From: Anagrus nilaparvatae
Taxonomy: Eukaryota; Arthropoda; Insecta; Hymenoptera; Mymaridae
Length of the DNA: 64,000 bases
Assembly (NCBI GenBank): GCA_022575985.1
Contig: JAKSXM010000137.1
Span: forward strand, 24,446,001-24,510,000
Direction of reading: 5' to 3'
This document shows positions 22,656 to 35,130 of this stretch, in pieces; the stretch's first letter is position 1; every line of letters starts with the position of its first letter. The notes under the pieces are model-generated. The model saw only the letters and a program-made list of their open reading frames with translations, searched no databases and had not been told where the DNA came from. Made by a program: the position numbers and the translations under genes.

Positions 22656-24991
22656 TGGATCCTTAGAATAATTTAGATAAAGGGGTACAGAATAATAAGT
22701 ATTTTAAGGAGCTTAAATTTATAATTTTTTTTGACTTAGGGACTTGAAATTATAAAGGCATCAAGATGCAAAATATAAATTTAATCACGTTCCATGTTTG
22801 TTGTGAGTTCACTAACTGGTTATAATTTTTTTAAAAATTATATTTGCAGCTTTTACTAAGGCATTTTTAAACTGTTTTTAATTAATTACTTATTTTTTAC
22901 ATAAATATTTTACTGTAAAAGACTTTATATCGTGTTGTTTTACCTCCTTCCTGGGCCCAGTTTTTGAAAAAATTTTAGTATATCTGTTACCCCATTCCTC
23001 CTTTTCTTTCTTACCATTTTATTCTTATGTTTATTTGAGAATTTCCTGACTATAATTTTCTATTGTTGTTTTGACCCGGTCTGACATAATTTAAAATGTC
23101 AAAAAAATATTTTAAAGTGCACTATTTTTGTGGCGTTTAAAATATTAAGTTTCATTGAATGTTGTTGAAATTGTAAGTTCTAGCTAATTCGAAATCAAAA
23201 TTCTTTAAATTAACAGTATTTGGTGCTGAGTACTCCCAAAAAAAATATTTTGGAATTATAGAATTGTCAATCAGTTGAATAAATCACATATGATAATTAT
23301 CTGGATTAGGTCATGTATATAAATACATTAAATTTTCACATACACGTTTTAAAGAGAATAAAAAGGGGAAAGAAAAAAAAAACGAATCGAATCTCATCTT
23401 AAAAGATTCGATTTTCTATACTATAGAGTTAGTCTTCATTCATTCAATAGTTATACTCAAAGCTCTTAAATAAGGTTTCCTAAATCACAGCCTTATTCTT
23501 TCACACTTTTTACTTTTTTATATATAAAAATGATATATGTGTATGTTAAAAGTAAATGAAGAAAATGAAATAAAAAGAAATTGAATCAGAGAAAATTTTT
23601 CCTTTTTATAAGTACTCGCTATAAAAAATAAAATAAAACGTAGAAAATAAATAATATTATGTTTTCAGGAGGTGCAGTTTGGTGAGCTGCAGTAGGTGCA
23701 GTGAAAATGGGGTGTTGACGAGACTCAGCATCCTCTCGTACCTTTTTCTTTTATCAACTTGAAACGCCCTTAGCTACGAGCTTCTGAATTCGTTTTGAAA
23801 AAAGGCCAGAAAAAAAAGAAGAAAATATGGGAAAAGGTGATAAAAAGGGTTCAGTACGCAGCGAAGGTAAGCGAAAAATAGATTTTTTTAGAAAATTAAA
23901 GTGGAATGTTTGTAAACACGAGGGAAGCTTTAATAAGATATAGATATTAAAACCACGAGAGTTTGGATTGCTTAGTTTTGTCATTTTCTTCTTTCCCTCT
24001 AGTGACTTGGGAATTTTCCTTTCTTGTAATGAAAAGTTCAGTTTCATATTCTTTCAACATTTTGTGAATATTCATCGATTCATTAAAGTAAAAGAAAGTA
24101 TTAAGATTAAAATTCCCTCTTTTATTTTTCCATGAATAAATTTCTCCTTCCATGTTATTTTTCTATATTAAATAATAAATATTCTATAAAACATAATTAT
24201 AGAAAAAAAGAAATTATAATATTCAAATAATGCCTGGAGGATTTCTGATATTGAATATTTATTGAGACTAAGGACAGTATTATTTATGAATTTCAATTTT
24301 TTTTTTGCGCACAATGGAAATTGTCTCTACATACAGAATAACAACAAGAAATATAATACTCTAACATTCAATTTCTCGCATGTAATGCATACCTTTTATC
24401 TCTCGTGTACGAATATGAATAATGTTTATCTTTAGTTTTATTTTTGAATTCAAAATAAAAATTTTTATAAGAAATTTTTCAAATGTTCGAGTAACTGTGC
24501 TTTTGGACTGACTTTTGTGCCCAAGTTCCCCAATCACCACCTACAATGCATTATTTTTTGCAAAATTTAAATAAATATTTACAGCCCGAACAGATTCTAT
24601 TTAAAAGCCCATTTTGTATTTGCACATACAGCTCGAAACTAAAGATTGTAATCTGAATGTATACATTTACGTATATCTTACCGTCGGGATTCCAAAAAAA
24701 CCCACTAAAGCTTTCTCGGAAACTTTTAAAAATTGGATATTTACCAGAATAGAGTTGCTAAAAATGGCATTAAAATTTTTAGTTTATCAAAGATTTTAAA
24801 GAATTTATACGTTTTATTCCTAAAAATTAAGCTAGAACCGCTAATAACTTTCTAATTGAGTTTAGCCAGCAGCATATAGAGTTAAAAAGTAACGGTTAGT
24901 TAGCTGCACATATCTACGATTGTTCTGTATTTCATACATTCAGACAGTTTTGATAATTTTGTCCTAAATATACATAAAAACTTATTTTATT
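22656..24991. other. Intergenic DNA with a GC-richer patch
   Basis: Mostly AT-rich without a gene. The patch 23,669-23,750 is GC-richer and follows a good acceptor-like TATGTTTTCAG on the plus strand. The same patch read on the minus strand gives a protein-like peptide (HPIFTAPTAAHQTAPPEN). Neither reading connects to another exon that I can find, so it is left uncalled. Confidence 0.35.
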
Positions 24992-25228
24992 CACGCAAAT
25001 AAAAAATTAGTAAATATAACCAAAATAACGATTTTGTTTACTAAGTTCAGTGTGGTTAAAAGTCACTATAAATTTTTAGTAAAATTCACTAATAAAATTT
25101 GTTTATAAAACTAAAACTTCAATTTTTTTAGTAGAATTTACTAATTTTTTGGTTATATTTACCAATATTTATTAATTTTTGTTTACTAAATTCGTTGAGG
25201 TTAATTTTACTATTGTTTTTTTTGCGTG
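24992..25228. mobile_element. Foldback MITE-like element, 237 bp
   Basis: Ends are CACGCAAATAAAAAATTAG at the left and the mirror of CACGCAAAAAAAACAATAG at the right. Inverted similarity continues inward (TTTGTTTACTAA against GTTTACTAAATTCG, and TTAGTAAATATAACC against GGTTATATTTACCAA). No open frame. No clear target duplication was found; flanks are ATT and TTC. Confidence 0.6.
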
Positions 25229-26005
25229 TTCGAATAGAATATAAATTAAAGTTATTTTAATTTATTTTTAACAACAAAAGAATTCATTTTTTATAAATCG
25301 TTAATCGTTCGCATGCATAAAAAAGCATATGTAGCACTCGTATAAGTTGAAATTTTAAGAGCTTTTTACACGTTTGAAGTATAAAATACCGAGAGAAAAA
25401 AAATTTACATAGTAAAAGCACATATTTTATCTCTAGCCTTTTTATAATATATTCGTTGAGTCTTGTCTGTTTTTTCTCTATACACATCAAAAACTCTGTT
25501 TACATAATTATTTATAAATACATGGTAAATTTAATTACTAAAACAGCTTTGTGTCATAATCGCGTTAAAAATTTAAAGTAATCCCTTTATTTGGTTAAAG
25601 AATAAAAAAGCAACAGTTTGTAATAAATAAAGAAACATTACAAGTTTATTATTTCCAACTGAAATGTTGGCAATCGACTATAGAACAGTGAAAGGCGCGA
25701 GCTTCGATTTCTGGCAGTAGTTAAGGTCGTGGTGGGGTCAGACACAACGTCTAACAGTAACTTACTTCTCTCCCGCCTGTTGCATTTTGGCAAAGACGAC
25801 TTATACTCCTTTTCTTTTGGAATAAATAGGAAAATAAAAAGTTTATCAATTAATTTATATTTGTCATAAGCAATTTATACAATTATATTATCTAATAAAA
25901 TCTATGTATCACGAAAGCTTCTTTAAGAAAAATTATACATAAAGTACTTAGAATTAAGTATCGTTAATTTGCTAGATATAAAAATCTTAAAAATAATTTT
26001 TTAAT
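25229..26005. other. Intergenic DNA; possible tiny first exon
   Basis: About 25,680-25,810 is a GC-richer island. On the minus strand it holds an ATG (25,785-25,783) followed by an open hexapeptide MQQAGE and a consensus donor GTAAGT at 25,765-25,760. This could be a short first coding exon of a minus-strand gene whose other exons lie to the left, or a chance match. It could also belong to the 3' end of the secreted-protein gene. No downstream exon was found. Confidence 0.25.
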
Positions 26006-29000
26006 TTATTCTTCGTCAAACATTGATTGATAAAATTTTTTAATTTCATAGTTGGCGGATTTGATATTTTGTTTTCTGCATCGGTTACTGTCCCAATTTC
26101 CTTCAGGACAACCAACGGCATCGAAGCATTTTGTTACATTATCAAATTTCGTCGTTTCTCTGCAACATGACACTATTGCCCAAACACATGCATGTGGTCG
26201 TTGAACTATTGGACTTTTAGTTGTGGTCGGTGGTACTGCAAATGTCGGCATTTCTTGCTCTCTCCTTGGTGGACTTGCACCCTGAAAAAAAAAGAAAATA
26301 AAAGAAATTATTTTTTAAATAAGAAAAGTTCGTGTCGACAGAAAGCGTTGACAAAAGAAAACAAAGTACAAGCATCTTTAACGAGTCAATATGCCCACAG
26401 CATAAACTAGTATACTAACAATTCTCTATCTATTTCAATAGCTTTGCTTTCACGCTTCGAGTGCTTTCCTATACTATTATATTCTTACCATAAAATCGAT
26501 AGCATTCCCAGAGCCAATCCTTGAATTGATCGGTATTGAAGTGCGATTGGCATTTGTATGAGGATATCTCATGTAGACTGTCAGCATTGAACCTACAGGC
26601 ACTCTGTTATTATTGTCTGACCCTTGATTTGATCCGGGCGGTATTGCTACTACCTCTTCATTTTTTCTCATCGGAGCGTACCTACTGCACAAATTTTATT
26701 TTTTACTCTAACTTTATTTCAAATATATTATTAGTTAAGGATGAGACATTATACCTTTGATCATCGGACTCTCTTTCTTCTTGAAATCTTCTTTCATCTT
26801 CAAAGTTTCTTCTATCGTCAACTTCGCCCCAATTGTAAATATTTGTTGCAGTTTCGATCAAAGGCGTCGTACTTCCGTATCTTGGATAATTTGTTGGAGC
26901 AGGCTCAGTTGGTTCTCTTCTTTGGCTGTAACGTCCACGCGTTGGTCCTCGGCGTTGACTATCTTGTATTTGTTGGCTATTTTCATCGTAACCGTATGCT
27001 TCCGGTTTTTGATATAAACTACTGTCTTGTTGCTGAGGCCTTCGTCTGTAAGTTTCTAAATCTCTAGTTCTCATGTCATCGTTTGAAGGTCTAGGAACAT
27101 TATCATCATTTTCAATTGCAGTAGTTCTTTGACTTTCATCAGGCTCCACCGTAGTCCGCTGGCTTTCATTATCCCTATTTGATTCAGGCCGTCTTCTTTG
27201 CCCTTGCTCTCGCTCTCGTTCTCGTTCACGATGCCTACGTTGAGATTCTTCCCATCGTCTACGATGTTCTTCTAATCTCCTACTCCTATCTTCATCGTTT
27301 GATTGTTGATCATCCGGTCTTGTTCTTTCTCTATTGACTGGTGCTGTTTGAGCTCGAGATCTGTCGGTTACCACAATCGGAGTATTTCTGTTTATATAAT
27401 CTTGTAATTTTTTTTCTATGTCAAGCTCTTCTGGGCTTTTTTGATAATTATTTGGATCTTGATTATTTTCCTCACTTTTCCTTCTTGCTTCATCTCTCAG
27501 GCGTATCAATCTATCACGTTCTTCCTTCTTTTTCTTCCATTCTCTCAATCGTTCTTCATAAGATGCTTGTGTTTGATTTTGAGAACCGTATTCTGGTTGT
27601 GGTCTGTTAGGTCTTCCTTGCTCTTGGCGTGTTCTGTAAGGATCGTATTCAGTTGCATCTTCCGTTGGAATGGTGGTTCGAAGAGGGACAACGGTCGGGA
27701 CATTATATGAATGAGGTGGATAAGGAGACGGAGTGTATGCATGAGATGGAGTGGGTGTTGGAGTATATGAATTGGGTGGATAAGGTGATGGAGAATACGC
27801 ATTTTGGTTGGTATTAGGATTAACATTGCCGATTGGATAACCGAAAGTATTAGCATTTGGATCTCTGTAACGCTGTCCTCTTTTTCTTGCTTCTTCTCTT
27901 TCCCGTACTTTTCTGTCATGCTCTTCTTTTAATAACTGCCACTTTCTTAATCTTTCCTCATAAGTTTCCAAAGGATTGTCAGTTTGGTCGGTTTCTTGAT
28001 TATTAACAGGACGACGCCTATCGCTTCTTCTTCGTTCTTCATCGACTCTCCTTCTTTCCTGCTCTTCCCATTGTCTTCGTCTAGTTTCATGATCTTGCCT
28101 AGCTGCATCCTCGTCACTAGCGTTGGTATTTCGCGTAAGACGCTCTAACTCTGGATCTGCTAAAATTTTATGTTCCACGTGCAAGTGGTGTCTTCGATGA
28201 TGATTATGGTGATGCCTTTTAGTACGTTCCATTAATTTTTCAGCTTCAATCTGTCTTTTTAACAATATTAATTCGTGCCTGATTCTTTCTTCAATTTCTC
28301 GATCCCTTTCAGTATCTTTAACATCTTCGTTGTCTTCATTTTGCCAAAGTAATTTTCTGCTACTTATTCCAGGTAAATTCTCTTTATTTTCTGTAAGAGA
28401 ATGGATAAGAGAAGCTGGCACATCACCACGAGGTGGAGATTTATTAGATTCTGTAACTTCGATGTCTCCTCTTCTCGGTCTTATTGTTGCTTTTTTGTCC
28501 GAAATATCTATTCCCCAAGTTTTTAACAAATCTTCTAAATGTAACGCTGAATTTTTCGGATCTTCATCTTCATCAGCTGATCTTTTATGACGGAGTAATT
28601 GATTCAATTCCTTACCTTCACAACCAATTTGTAATTCAGGAACAGCCTCATTTTTATCTTTGTTTCTTTTATTAAAATGCGGTAGCAATTTTAAAACTTC
28701 ATCAATGATATCTGTGTTCGATAAAGGAACAATTTCAAGTTTCGGTTGTTTATTTATATTTAAAACATTATCAACTTCTTCGAGCGTTCGAGGGTTATCT
28801 AGATCATCGAATAATCCTGAATTCTTGACTGTAAAATAACGTAATTTGATAAAAATATAAAGACTGCTGAGACTTAATTAAAATTAGTTGTTAATAAGTT
28901 AGTTGATGCATGAAATATATTGCGTGCTTTGTAAAATAATTTAGCATAACATGAAAGACTATAACAAGTTTGTTTGTTTTAGTTTGTAATCCGGGTATTA

Positions 29001-29302
29001 AAGAAGTATATGCATGAATATATCGATAATTAAATAATAGTAAAATAAAAAATACCATCAGAATATCCTTTTGAAAAGGGCAAATCTCTAATAGAAGGTT
29101 GCTCAACGTCATAAGTAAGATCAGATTGAGATGGAAAATGTTTAGTTTTCAAAGAGTCAGAGAATTTAGTTGATATCTCATAGTGGTTTCGGGGTAAGTA
29201 TTGATCCAAAAAGGGGTGGGCGTTCGCTAAGTTGCCTGAGAGATTTCCCACTATTCCAGTTAGCCAAACCGTGACAAGAGTCAATGTCACAACCCGCTGC
29301 AT
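26006..29302 (-). CDS. Secreted charged protein with six-Cys C-terminal domain
   Basis: Four coding exons join in frame to 930 residues: 29302-29056, 28828-26755, 26684-26489 and 26281-26006. Donors GTATTT, GTATAA and GTAAGA and acceptors TTACAG, TGCAG and TTTTTCAG support the joins (phases 1, 2, 0). Residues 1-28 look like a signal peptide (MQRVVTLTLVTVWLTGIVG). RHKR at residues 162-165 is a possible furin-type cleavage site. The long middle (about 230-760) is rich in Arg, Glu, Asp and Gln, with heptad-like charged runs, a His cluster (HHHNHHRRHH) and a Pro/Thr/Ser/Tyr stretch (TPTPSHAYTPSPYPPHSYN). The last exon holds HACVWAIVSCC, TKCFDAVGCP and NWDSNRC, six cysteines that could form three disulfides. 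I recall similar C-termini in other insect secreted proteins of unknown role. Function unknown; extracellular or secretory-granule location inferred. Confidence 0.88.
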
Positions 29303-29320
29303 CGTTCTGTAAAGAAAGAA
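29303..29320 (-). other. Splice acceptor in 5' UTR of secreted-protein gene
   Basis: On the minus strand a pyrimidine-rich tract ends TTTACAG at 29,307, four bases before the ATG at 29,302. This implies an intron in the 5' UTR and a further non-coding first exon upstream of 29.3 kb, which I could not place. Confidence 0.6.
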
Positions 29321-30464
29321 AGAAAAAAAAAATAATTATAATATATATTAAATTTTTCAAGACTTTTATTTTTATTTATTACAATTAAAAAAAGTGCAAT
29401 TAAAAAAAAAAAAGTTTTCTTGTACTAAATAATTCTAAGTTGAAAAACGATATATAGTTAAATAGTTTTACAAAGTTGTCATTAAAAAAAAAAAAAGTTA
29501 ACAATTAAATAGATTTTAAAAGTTTCAAGTTTCTAATTAAAGCTTTTAATTGAAAATAAAATGAAAAAAAAAGCGTAGTATTTTATTTGGGTTAAAGTTT
29601 TGTAATAACAACAGGTGTTGTAAGTATGTAAAATACTTGACCAAAATCTTTAAAAAGAAAGAACCAAATAAAGAACAAAGCGTTACTAACGATCTTGACA
29701 CACTGTCTGTATCTTTTGACTCTTCTATTCTTCTATTTATTAAGGATAATATTTCAATAATCAAAGTAGGGGATTTTTTTCATGACGTAAGATTTTAAAA
29801 ATATTATAAACTTTTACTGCACTATTGTTTTAATGTCTCATATTTTTCAATCAGAATAATAATTTATGCATATTTTTATTATTATTAAAACAATGAAGTT
29901 AAATCTTCAAAAGATATAATTTATAGCTTTATGAAAGAAACCTTGAAGGATTAAATGGATAGTTTATATCCTATTTTCTCTCTGACGCTTATTTTGAATT
30001 ATTGTTATTTTTTAACCCGATGGCTCTCAAAAGGATTTTCGTATTAAAAGTATAGAAAAGCTCGGAAAGTTCAGCTGGCTCTGATAATTGAGACGTTTTT
30101 AAAATAGAGCATCTTGATTATTTCTTTTCTAGTTTAACATGTTATTGAAACTTTATAGAATATTAAATATGCAAATTGATTCTTGTTATAATGTCATCTA
30201 TAGCCTTCTTTTTCTTATTGCTTTTAATAAAAAACCATTTTACGCATTTTAAACTGACAATAAATAACATACAATGTAAAGCACAAAATTATTTTATTTC
30301 TTTTTTATCATTAGTTCAATTTTTATTCAAGGCAAAGTCATTTTTAGTTATGATTTTTATTGTAAAGCTAATTTTTTCTGCATGCATAAATTAATTTTTT
30401 TTGAATTTTTACAGTTTTTCAAATTGGTGCACCTTTTTAAATAACTTCAAAAATATACCTAAAT
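29321..30464. other. Probable 5' intron and upstream DNA, no gene seen
   Basis: Likely includes the 5' UTR intron and promoter of the secreted-protein gene. A slightly less AT-rich patch lies at 29,670-29,730. No element could be assigned. Confidence 0.35.
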
Positions 30465-32275
30465 ATATGGGCATATCTCACCAAGTGGTTATATTGCATA
30501 TATGAGGGTTTTAATGAAAATCCAGCTTTCTGTTTAAAAAAAAAATTATTGAAATTTATTTAAATATATTTCTTCTCAAGCCTCAAGAAAATTTTTTGCC
30601 TAATTTCTTTAATTATTATGAAATAACAGCCTTGGAATGATTCGAAACCCTAATATTTTGTTGGTAACCTTGTTAAGTTTTTTAAATTCTTAACATTACA
30701 GAGGGAATGCCGTAAAACTATTTGCCTTTTTATAAATAGATTTTGATAAATTAATAATATATTTAATTTCTTCACACAATTAAAACAGTGTGCTCCTTTT
30801 CTAAAAAAAATTCTGCCAACTGAAATATTGGTAACCACATTTTCAACTAAATCCGACCAAAGAAAGTTTCTTAAGCCACAAATGAATGCCGTGAACAATT
30901 TTTACTTCTAACTATTGTGAAAATTCTGTAAAATGTTTCACAATTTGAAAGTGATTTGAGAAAAACTGGTGCCTCCAATAATTTAGTAGATATCGACATC
31001 AAAAGGCTTTGTTGTCGATGCGTAATTTTGGTACTAAAATCACATTTTTTAATGGCACTCGTTCAATTTTTAAAAAATCTTCGCAAAATCTTTTGTGATT
31101 TATGTAAAATGTTATAAGATTTCAGTTAAAAAAAACGGCATAGCTTAATTCAATGCGTTGTATGTATAAACTGCAGTTTTATATAAACTAATCGTACAAT
31201 TTCGAAGCGTTGTTTACCAATAACCTAAAAATAACAAACGTGTAAGAATTACGTATATTTCATTCTTATAGTTCAAAAAAGATGTTTTTGATTCGAATTT
31301 AGTGCTTTAAAAAAATAAATAAAATTTTGTAGTTGTAGGTCATACTTAGTGGATCATTAAAATCCATATTTCAAGAAATATACATTTTGAAAAAAATCAA
31401 AAACTCTAAAAAAATGTTTCAAAAATCATAAAAGGCACAACTAAATGATTTAATAAATTATAATAAGATAATGCGATCATATTTTAACCAGTGGTGGATT
31501 CAGAAAAGGGCCTAAAGGGTGGGGCGCTTAAGCAAAATTTTGTATGTTTTCTTATGAAATTTGTACAAAAAAACAAAATTATGAACAAAAAGCATTTTTT
31601 GGAGCTCAGGGGAGGCAATCGCCCTTACCACCCCCCCCCCCTTTTGATCCGCCTATGATTTTAGCAGTAGTCAAATAAAAATTAGGTATAACGATAAAGA
31701 ATTTTTAAAACAATTATTTAGTAATAGGAAGTTTAAAGACAAATAATTTGAATGCTTTGAGTGATTTTTTGAAACAATCAGGAACTTTTCTTACATATTA
31801 AAATTTTATAAAACTGCAAAAATAAAAATTTTTTTTAAATAATTTTTTAATAACTAATATGTTAACTATATTTTAGACTTTATGTGAGCAATGAGTTAAA
31901 GATTCAGGGAGCTCAGCCTAGCTATACCTATAGCGCAGTCGGCAGAACATTTAATTTTTTGTTTATAAAAAAATTAAAAATTTATCTTCTTATTATTGGT
32001 TTTTGGACAGAAATAAAATTTATTGTTATATACCTCTATATTTTCCAGTATTTTTGAGAACTAATTTCATCATTTAGTAATTATAACCTTAAATATATTT
32101 TTTAATTTAAGAAGTTCATTTATCAAACGCCGTAGCTTAAAATTAAGTTACGCAAAGAAAATCTTAATTCTTATTGTTTTATTAAACTTCTGTCCAAATG
32201 TCATTATGTGCTCTCAAAAATAAAATTTATTTTATAAAATTAGAAATATAACCACTTGGTGAGATATGCCCATAT
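30465..32275. mobile_element. Element bounded by perfect 30-bp inverted repeats
   Basis: 30,465-30,494 and 32,246-32,275 are exact inverted copies of each other. The outer part reads ATATGGGCATATCTCACC, the inner part AAGTGGTTATAT. They lie 1.75 kb apart. The interior has no long open frame and no recognised transposase, so this is most likely a decayed or non-autonomous DNA transposon. Target duplication was not found. A hAT-type insertion lies inside (31,489-31,657). Confidence 0.6.
31489..31657. mobile_element. hAT-type non-autonomous element
   Basis: 169 bp. Left end CAGTGGTGGATTCAG, right end GATCCGCCTATG, imperfect inverted repeats of the CAGTGGCGGATC type common in hAT elements. The flanking 8 bp are ATTTTAAC (31,481-31,488) and ATTTTAGC (31,658-31,665), a 7/8 match that fits the 8-bp hAT target duplication. 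The interior includes a C-run of 12 or so. No coding capacity. Confidence 0.75.
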
Positions 32276-34721
32276 TCTTTTTGAATTATAAATTCTGAAG
32301 TAAAAAATTAGGTTATGTATAATTCTTAACCCCCTTAAAATTCATATACCCTAAGGGTACACGGTCTGCTTTTTCATTTTGCTAAATATTTCAAGCATCT
32401 TGCTTTGCTTAAATTTTCAAGAAACTGCCTGAATTTTAAAATTTTAAGTACTTTCTTTCCCCTGTTACGTCTTTGAATAGCCTAGCCTAACCATTAAGGT
32501 GGTTTTTTGCCACTATTTTTCAACAAAAAAAGTTTTAGACTTATTGTTCCTTTTGCCCTCGTCCACTTTTTTAATTTGGTTTGATTATCTAAAAATACTA
32601 AGAATTATAAAAGGTAAACGAGACGTTAATTAAATATCTAAAAATTATATCGTTATAAAATTCAGAAATCCGTTTGAGTTTTAATTTCAGAGCTTTACCA
32701 AAAGTGTCTGTAAAAGTTTGAAAATAAAAAAAGAATGTTAGGAATTTCTGGTATAGAAAAAAAAAAAAAATTCAAATAATTTTAATATTGAAATTGAAAT
32801 AAAAAATTAATTTTATGCAAGTGGATATAATAATCGTTACAGTTTTAATTATCTTTTGAAATATTAATAAAAGGAAAAAAAAGAAGATAAAGGCTTCTTT
32901 TCAAGAGTGCAATTAAAATGCTACTGATAATAATAACAATAAAAATAATAATAATTAATTTACAAGTAAAAAAGAAAGATTCTTGGGAGATAGAAAAGGA
33001 ATGTGATTATGGGTAAACGGACTGAATTTCCTTTTCAAGAATTATACCGATTCATTCAAATGGAATTTAATCATCTTCGCTTCGGATGAAAGTATGTAAA
33101 TTATTTATTTCATCAAAATCAAAATATATAATATGTATTTTATAAAATAAAACCTACTTTTTCTTTTTTATCATGAAAAATTAAAAAATTCCTAAAGTTA
33201 AACGAGTCGATGCAGCACGCTATCCAATCTTTTCGGGGGGCTCGAACTGGGTCAATGAGCATTCTTCAAATTAGTCACTTAGGGAACCCCAGCCAATTGG
33301 ATTAAAAGCTCGCGTTACTAAATATTAAAAATTTTACAAATAATTTTTCAAACTTTATGGTATATAATTTAAAAAGTTGTGTAAAATATTTACATTGAAA
33401 AGTTTTTTTTCTAAGTTAAGAAAATTATCATATCTTGCTGTAATAATAATGATATTTCTTATTTTTACTTTTAAAAACTTTTTTGTAAATGCACAAACTG
33501 AGCAATTTTAAAGAGTACAGTAATGTTAAGTATTTTTAATGTTATTACAAGCGTAAATAAATTTTAATATTTTTCTTTTATATATTTTTATTGCTATTTT
33601 ATTTTAATAAGAATTCTACTTCCAAAAGAATTTTTAATATTAAAATTTACCGATTTCAGTTGAAAGTAAAACTTTTATAAAATTTTTAAGCAATGTCCTG
33701 AAAAGGTAAAAATTAGTATCGAATCAAATAATACCAATTGGGACAGTAAAATTCATCAATTATTTTTCCAAAATTTATAGATTCTTTTGGATAAAAAATA
33801 AAAAATATTTAAAAGCAGCATCATGGATAAAAGGTCGATCAACTTTGAGAAGTATTAGGTACACAGATAGGGTATTATTTTTCTTTTTTAATGTGTTTAC
33901 AAGTATCATAGTTAACTCACTTATAAAGTGCATAAATATTTTATATGAAAAATGAATTTCACGTTAGACTTTTAGCAAAGTTAAAAAAATTGCTTATCTT
34001 ATAGAAAAAGCTTTTCTGTTTTATATCGTTTAGTTTGTTGAACTTATTTGAGAGATATTTGTACATTAAATTGGCAATAAGCCAAATTGCACAAAGAATT
34101 AAACTTTTGTTGTTGTTGTTTATACTACAACTACTATTATTACAGTACACAAGGTGTTTTGTTTTCAGTTAGAATTTCCTTTTTTTTCTACTTTATTGAC
34201 TATTTTGCCATTTATTGCTTTACAAGTGTTTTTATAGCTTTAAACAAATTTTTATTCACCTTTCATTTTATAAATAAAAATATTTTTACAAAAAATAAAT
34301 TGATCTAGGTTTTGTACTATATTTCATATTTTATATTCCTTTTATGCACATATAGTGAAGCCATTCTTCTTTTATATATCCACTAAAATTTTAGAATATC
34401 ATCTTTTATTATATCATATACTTTATATATGTATTGAAAATTTGCGAATCAATTTTATCATTCCTTATTTTCCCACATATTTTCTTTTCCAATATATTCA
34501 GATTTTCCAAATCAAATTTAAGTTTATACTAGTATCGTTTACCAAAATTATTTGCAAGCAAACATAAAAATTATTAAATTATTTTTTAATTAATATTTTT
34601 ATTTTCCGAAATAATAGATTTTTAGATTCAGCAAAATTTCTTCAATATAATGTAAATTTTCATAATTTAGGGGGGGGGGGGCATCTTTTTGAATAAATAT
34701 TGTTTAATCTATTATATTATA
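32276..34721. other. AT-rich intergenic DNA
   Basis: No gene. A GC-richer patch at about 33,205-33,310 (CGATGCAGCACGC, GGGGGGCTCGAACTGGGTC) stands out but has no long open frame and no tRNA fold that I can draw. Confidence 0.4.
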
Positions 34722-35128
34722 CACTGTAAAAAGTAACTTTCTTAGATTTACAAAAAAAAATATAATTTTTTCGAAAAATAATAATTAGTGAATTTTCAAA
34801 AAATTTTTTAAATATTCGATAAAAATCGTAAATTTACTAAATTTAGTATATTATCGAAAAATTCAAGAATTCTCGATTTTTTTTTTGTGATTTTACGAAA
34901 AAAGTTGTAAATTCACAACTATTTTTCGGAAATTTACAACTATTTTTTGAAAATTTTCGAAAAAAAATTGTAAAATTATCAAATTCACAAAAAAAAATCC
35001 AGAATACTCGAATTTTTTGTGAATATATACTAAACGTAGTAATTAAACGATTTTTTTTCGAAAATTTACTAATTTTTCAAAAATTTTCTAATTTTTTTGT
35101 TAATATAAGAAAGTTACTTTTTACAGCG
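34722..35128 (+). mobile_element. Palindromic TA-target MITE, copy 3
   Basis: 407 bp with TA on both sides, orientation A to B. The right end reads TTACTTTTTACAGCG, with one change from the consensus CAGTG. The interior is packed with short palindromes typical of the family (ACTAAATTTAGT, GAATTCTCGA). Confidence 0.85.
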
Positions 35129-35130
35129 TA

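Noticed and set aside
23669..23750. GC-richer patch with acceptor-like TTTTCAG and donor-like GTACC
   Set aside because: Open on both strands but no partner exon or recognisable peptide; too little to call an exon.
26741..28675. Plus-strand open frames opposite the secreted-protein gene
   Set aside because: Shadows of the long minus-strand exon, which has signal peptide, splice sites and in-frame joins.
29546..29764. Minus-strand open frame of 72 codons upstream of the secreted-protein gene
   Set aside because: No domain, AT-rich codons, and it cannot be joined to the downstream exon in a supported way; at most 5' UTR.
33205..33310. GC-richer patch considered as a tRNA
   Set aside because: No T-arm/acceptor pairing that closes a cloverleaf.
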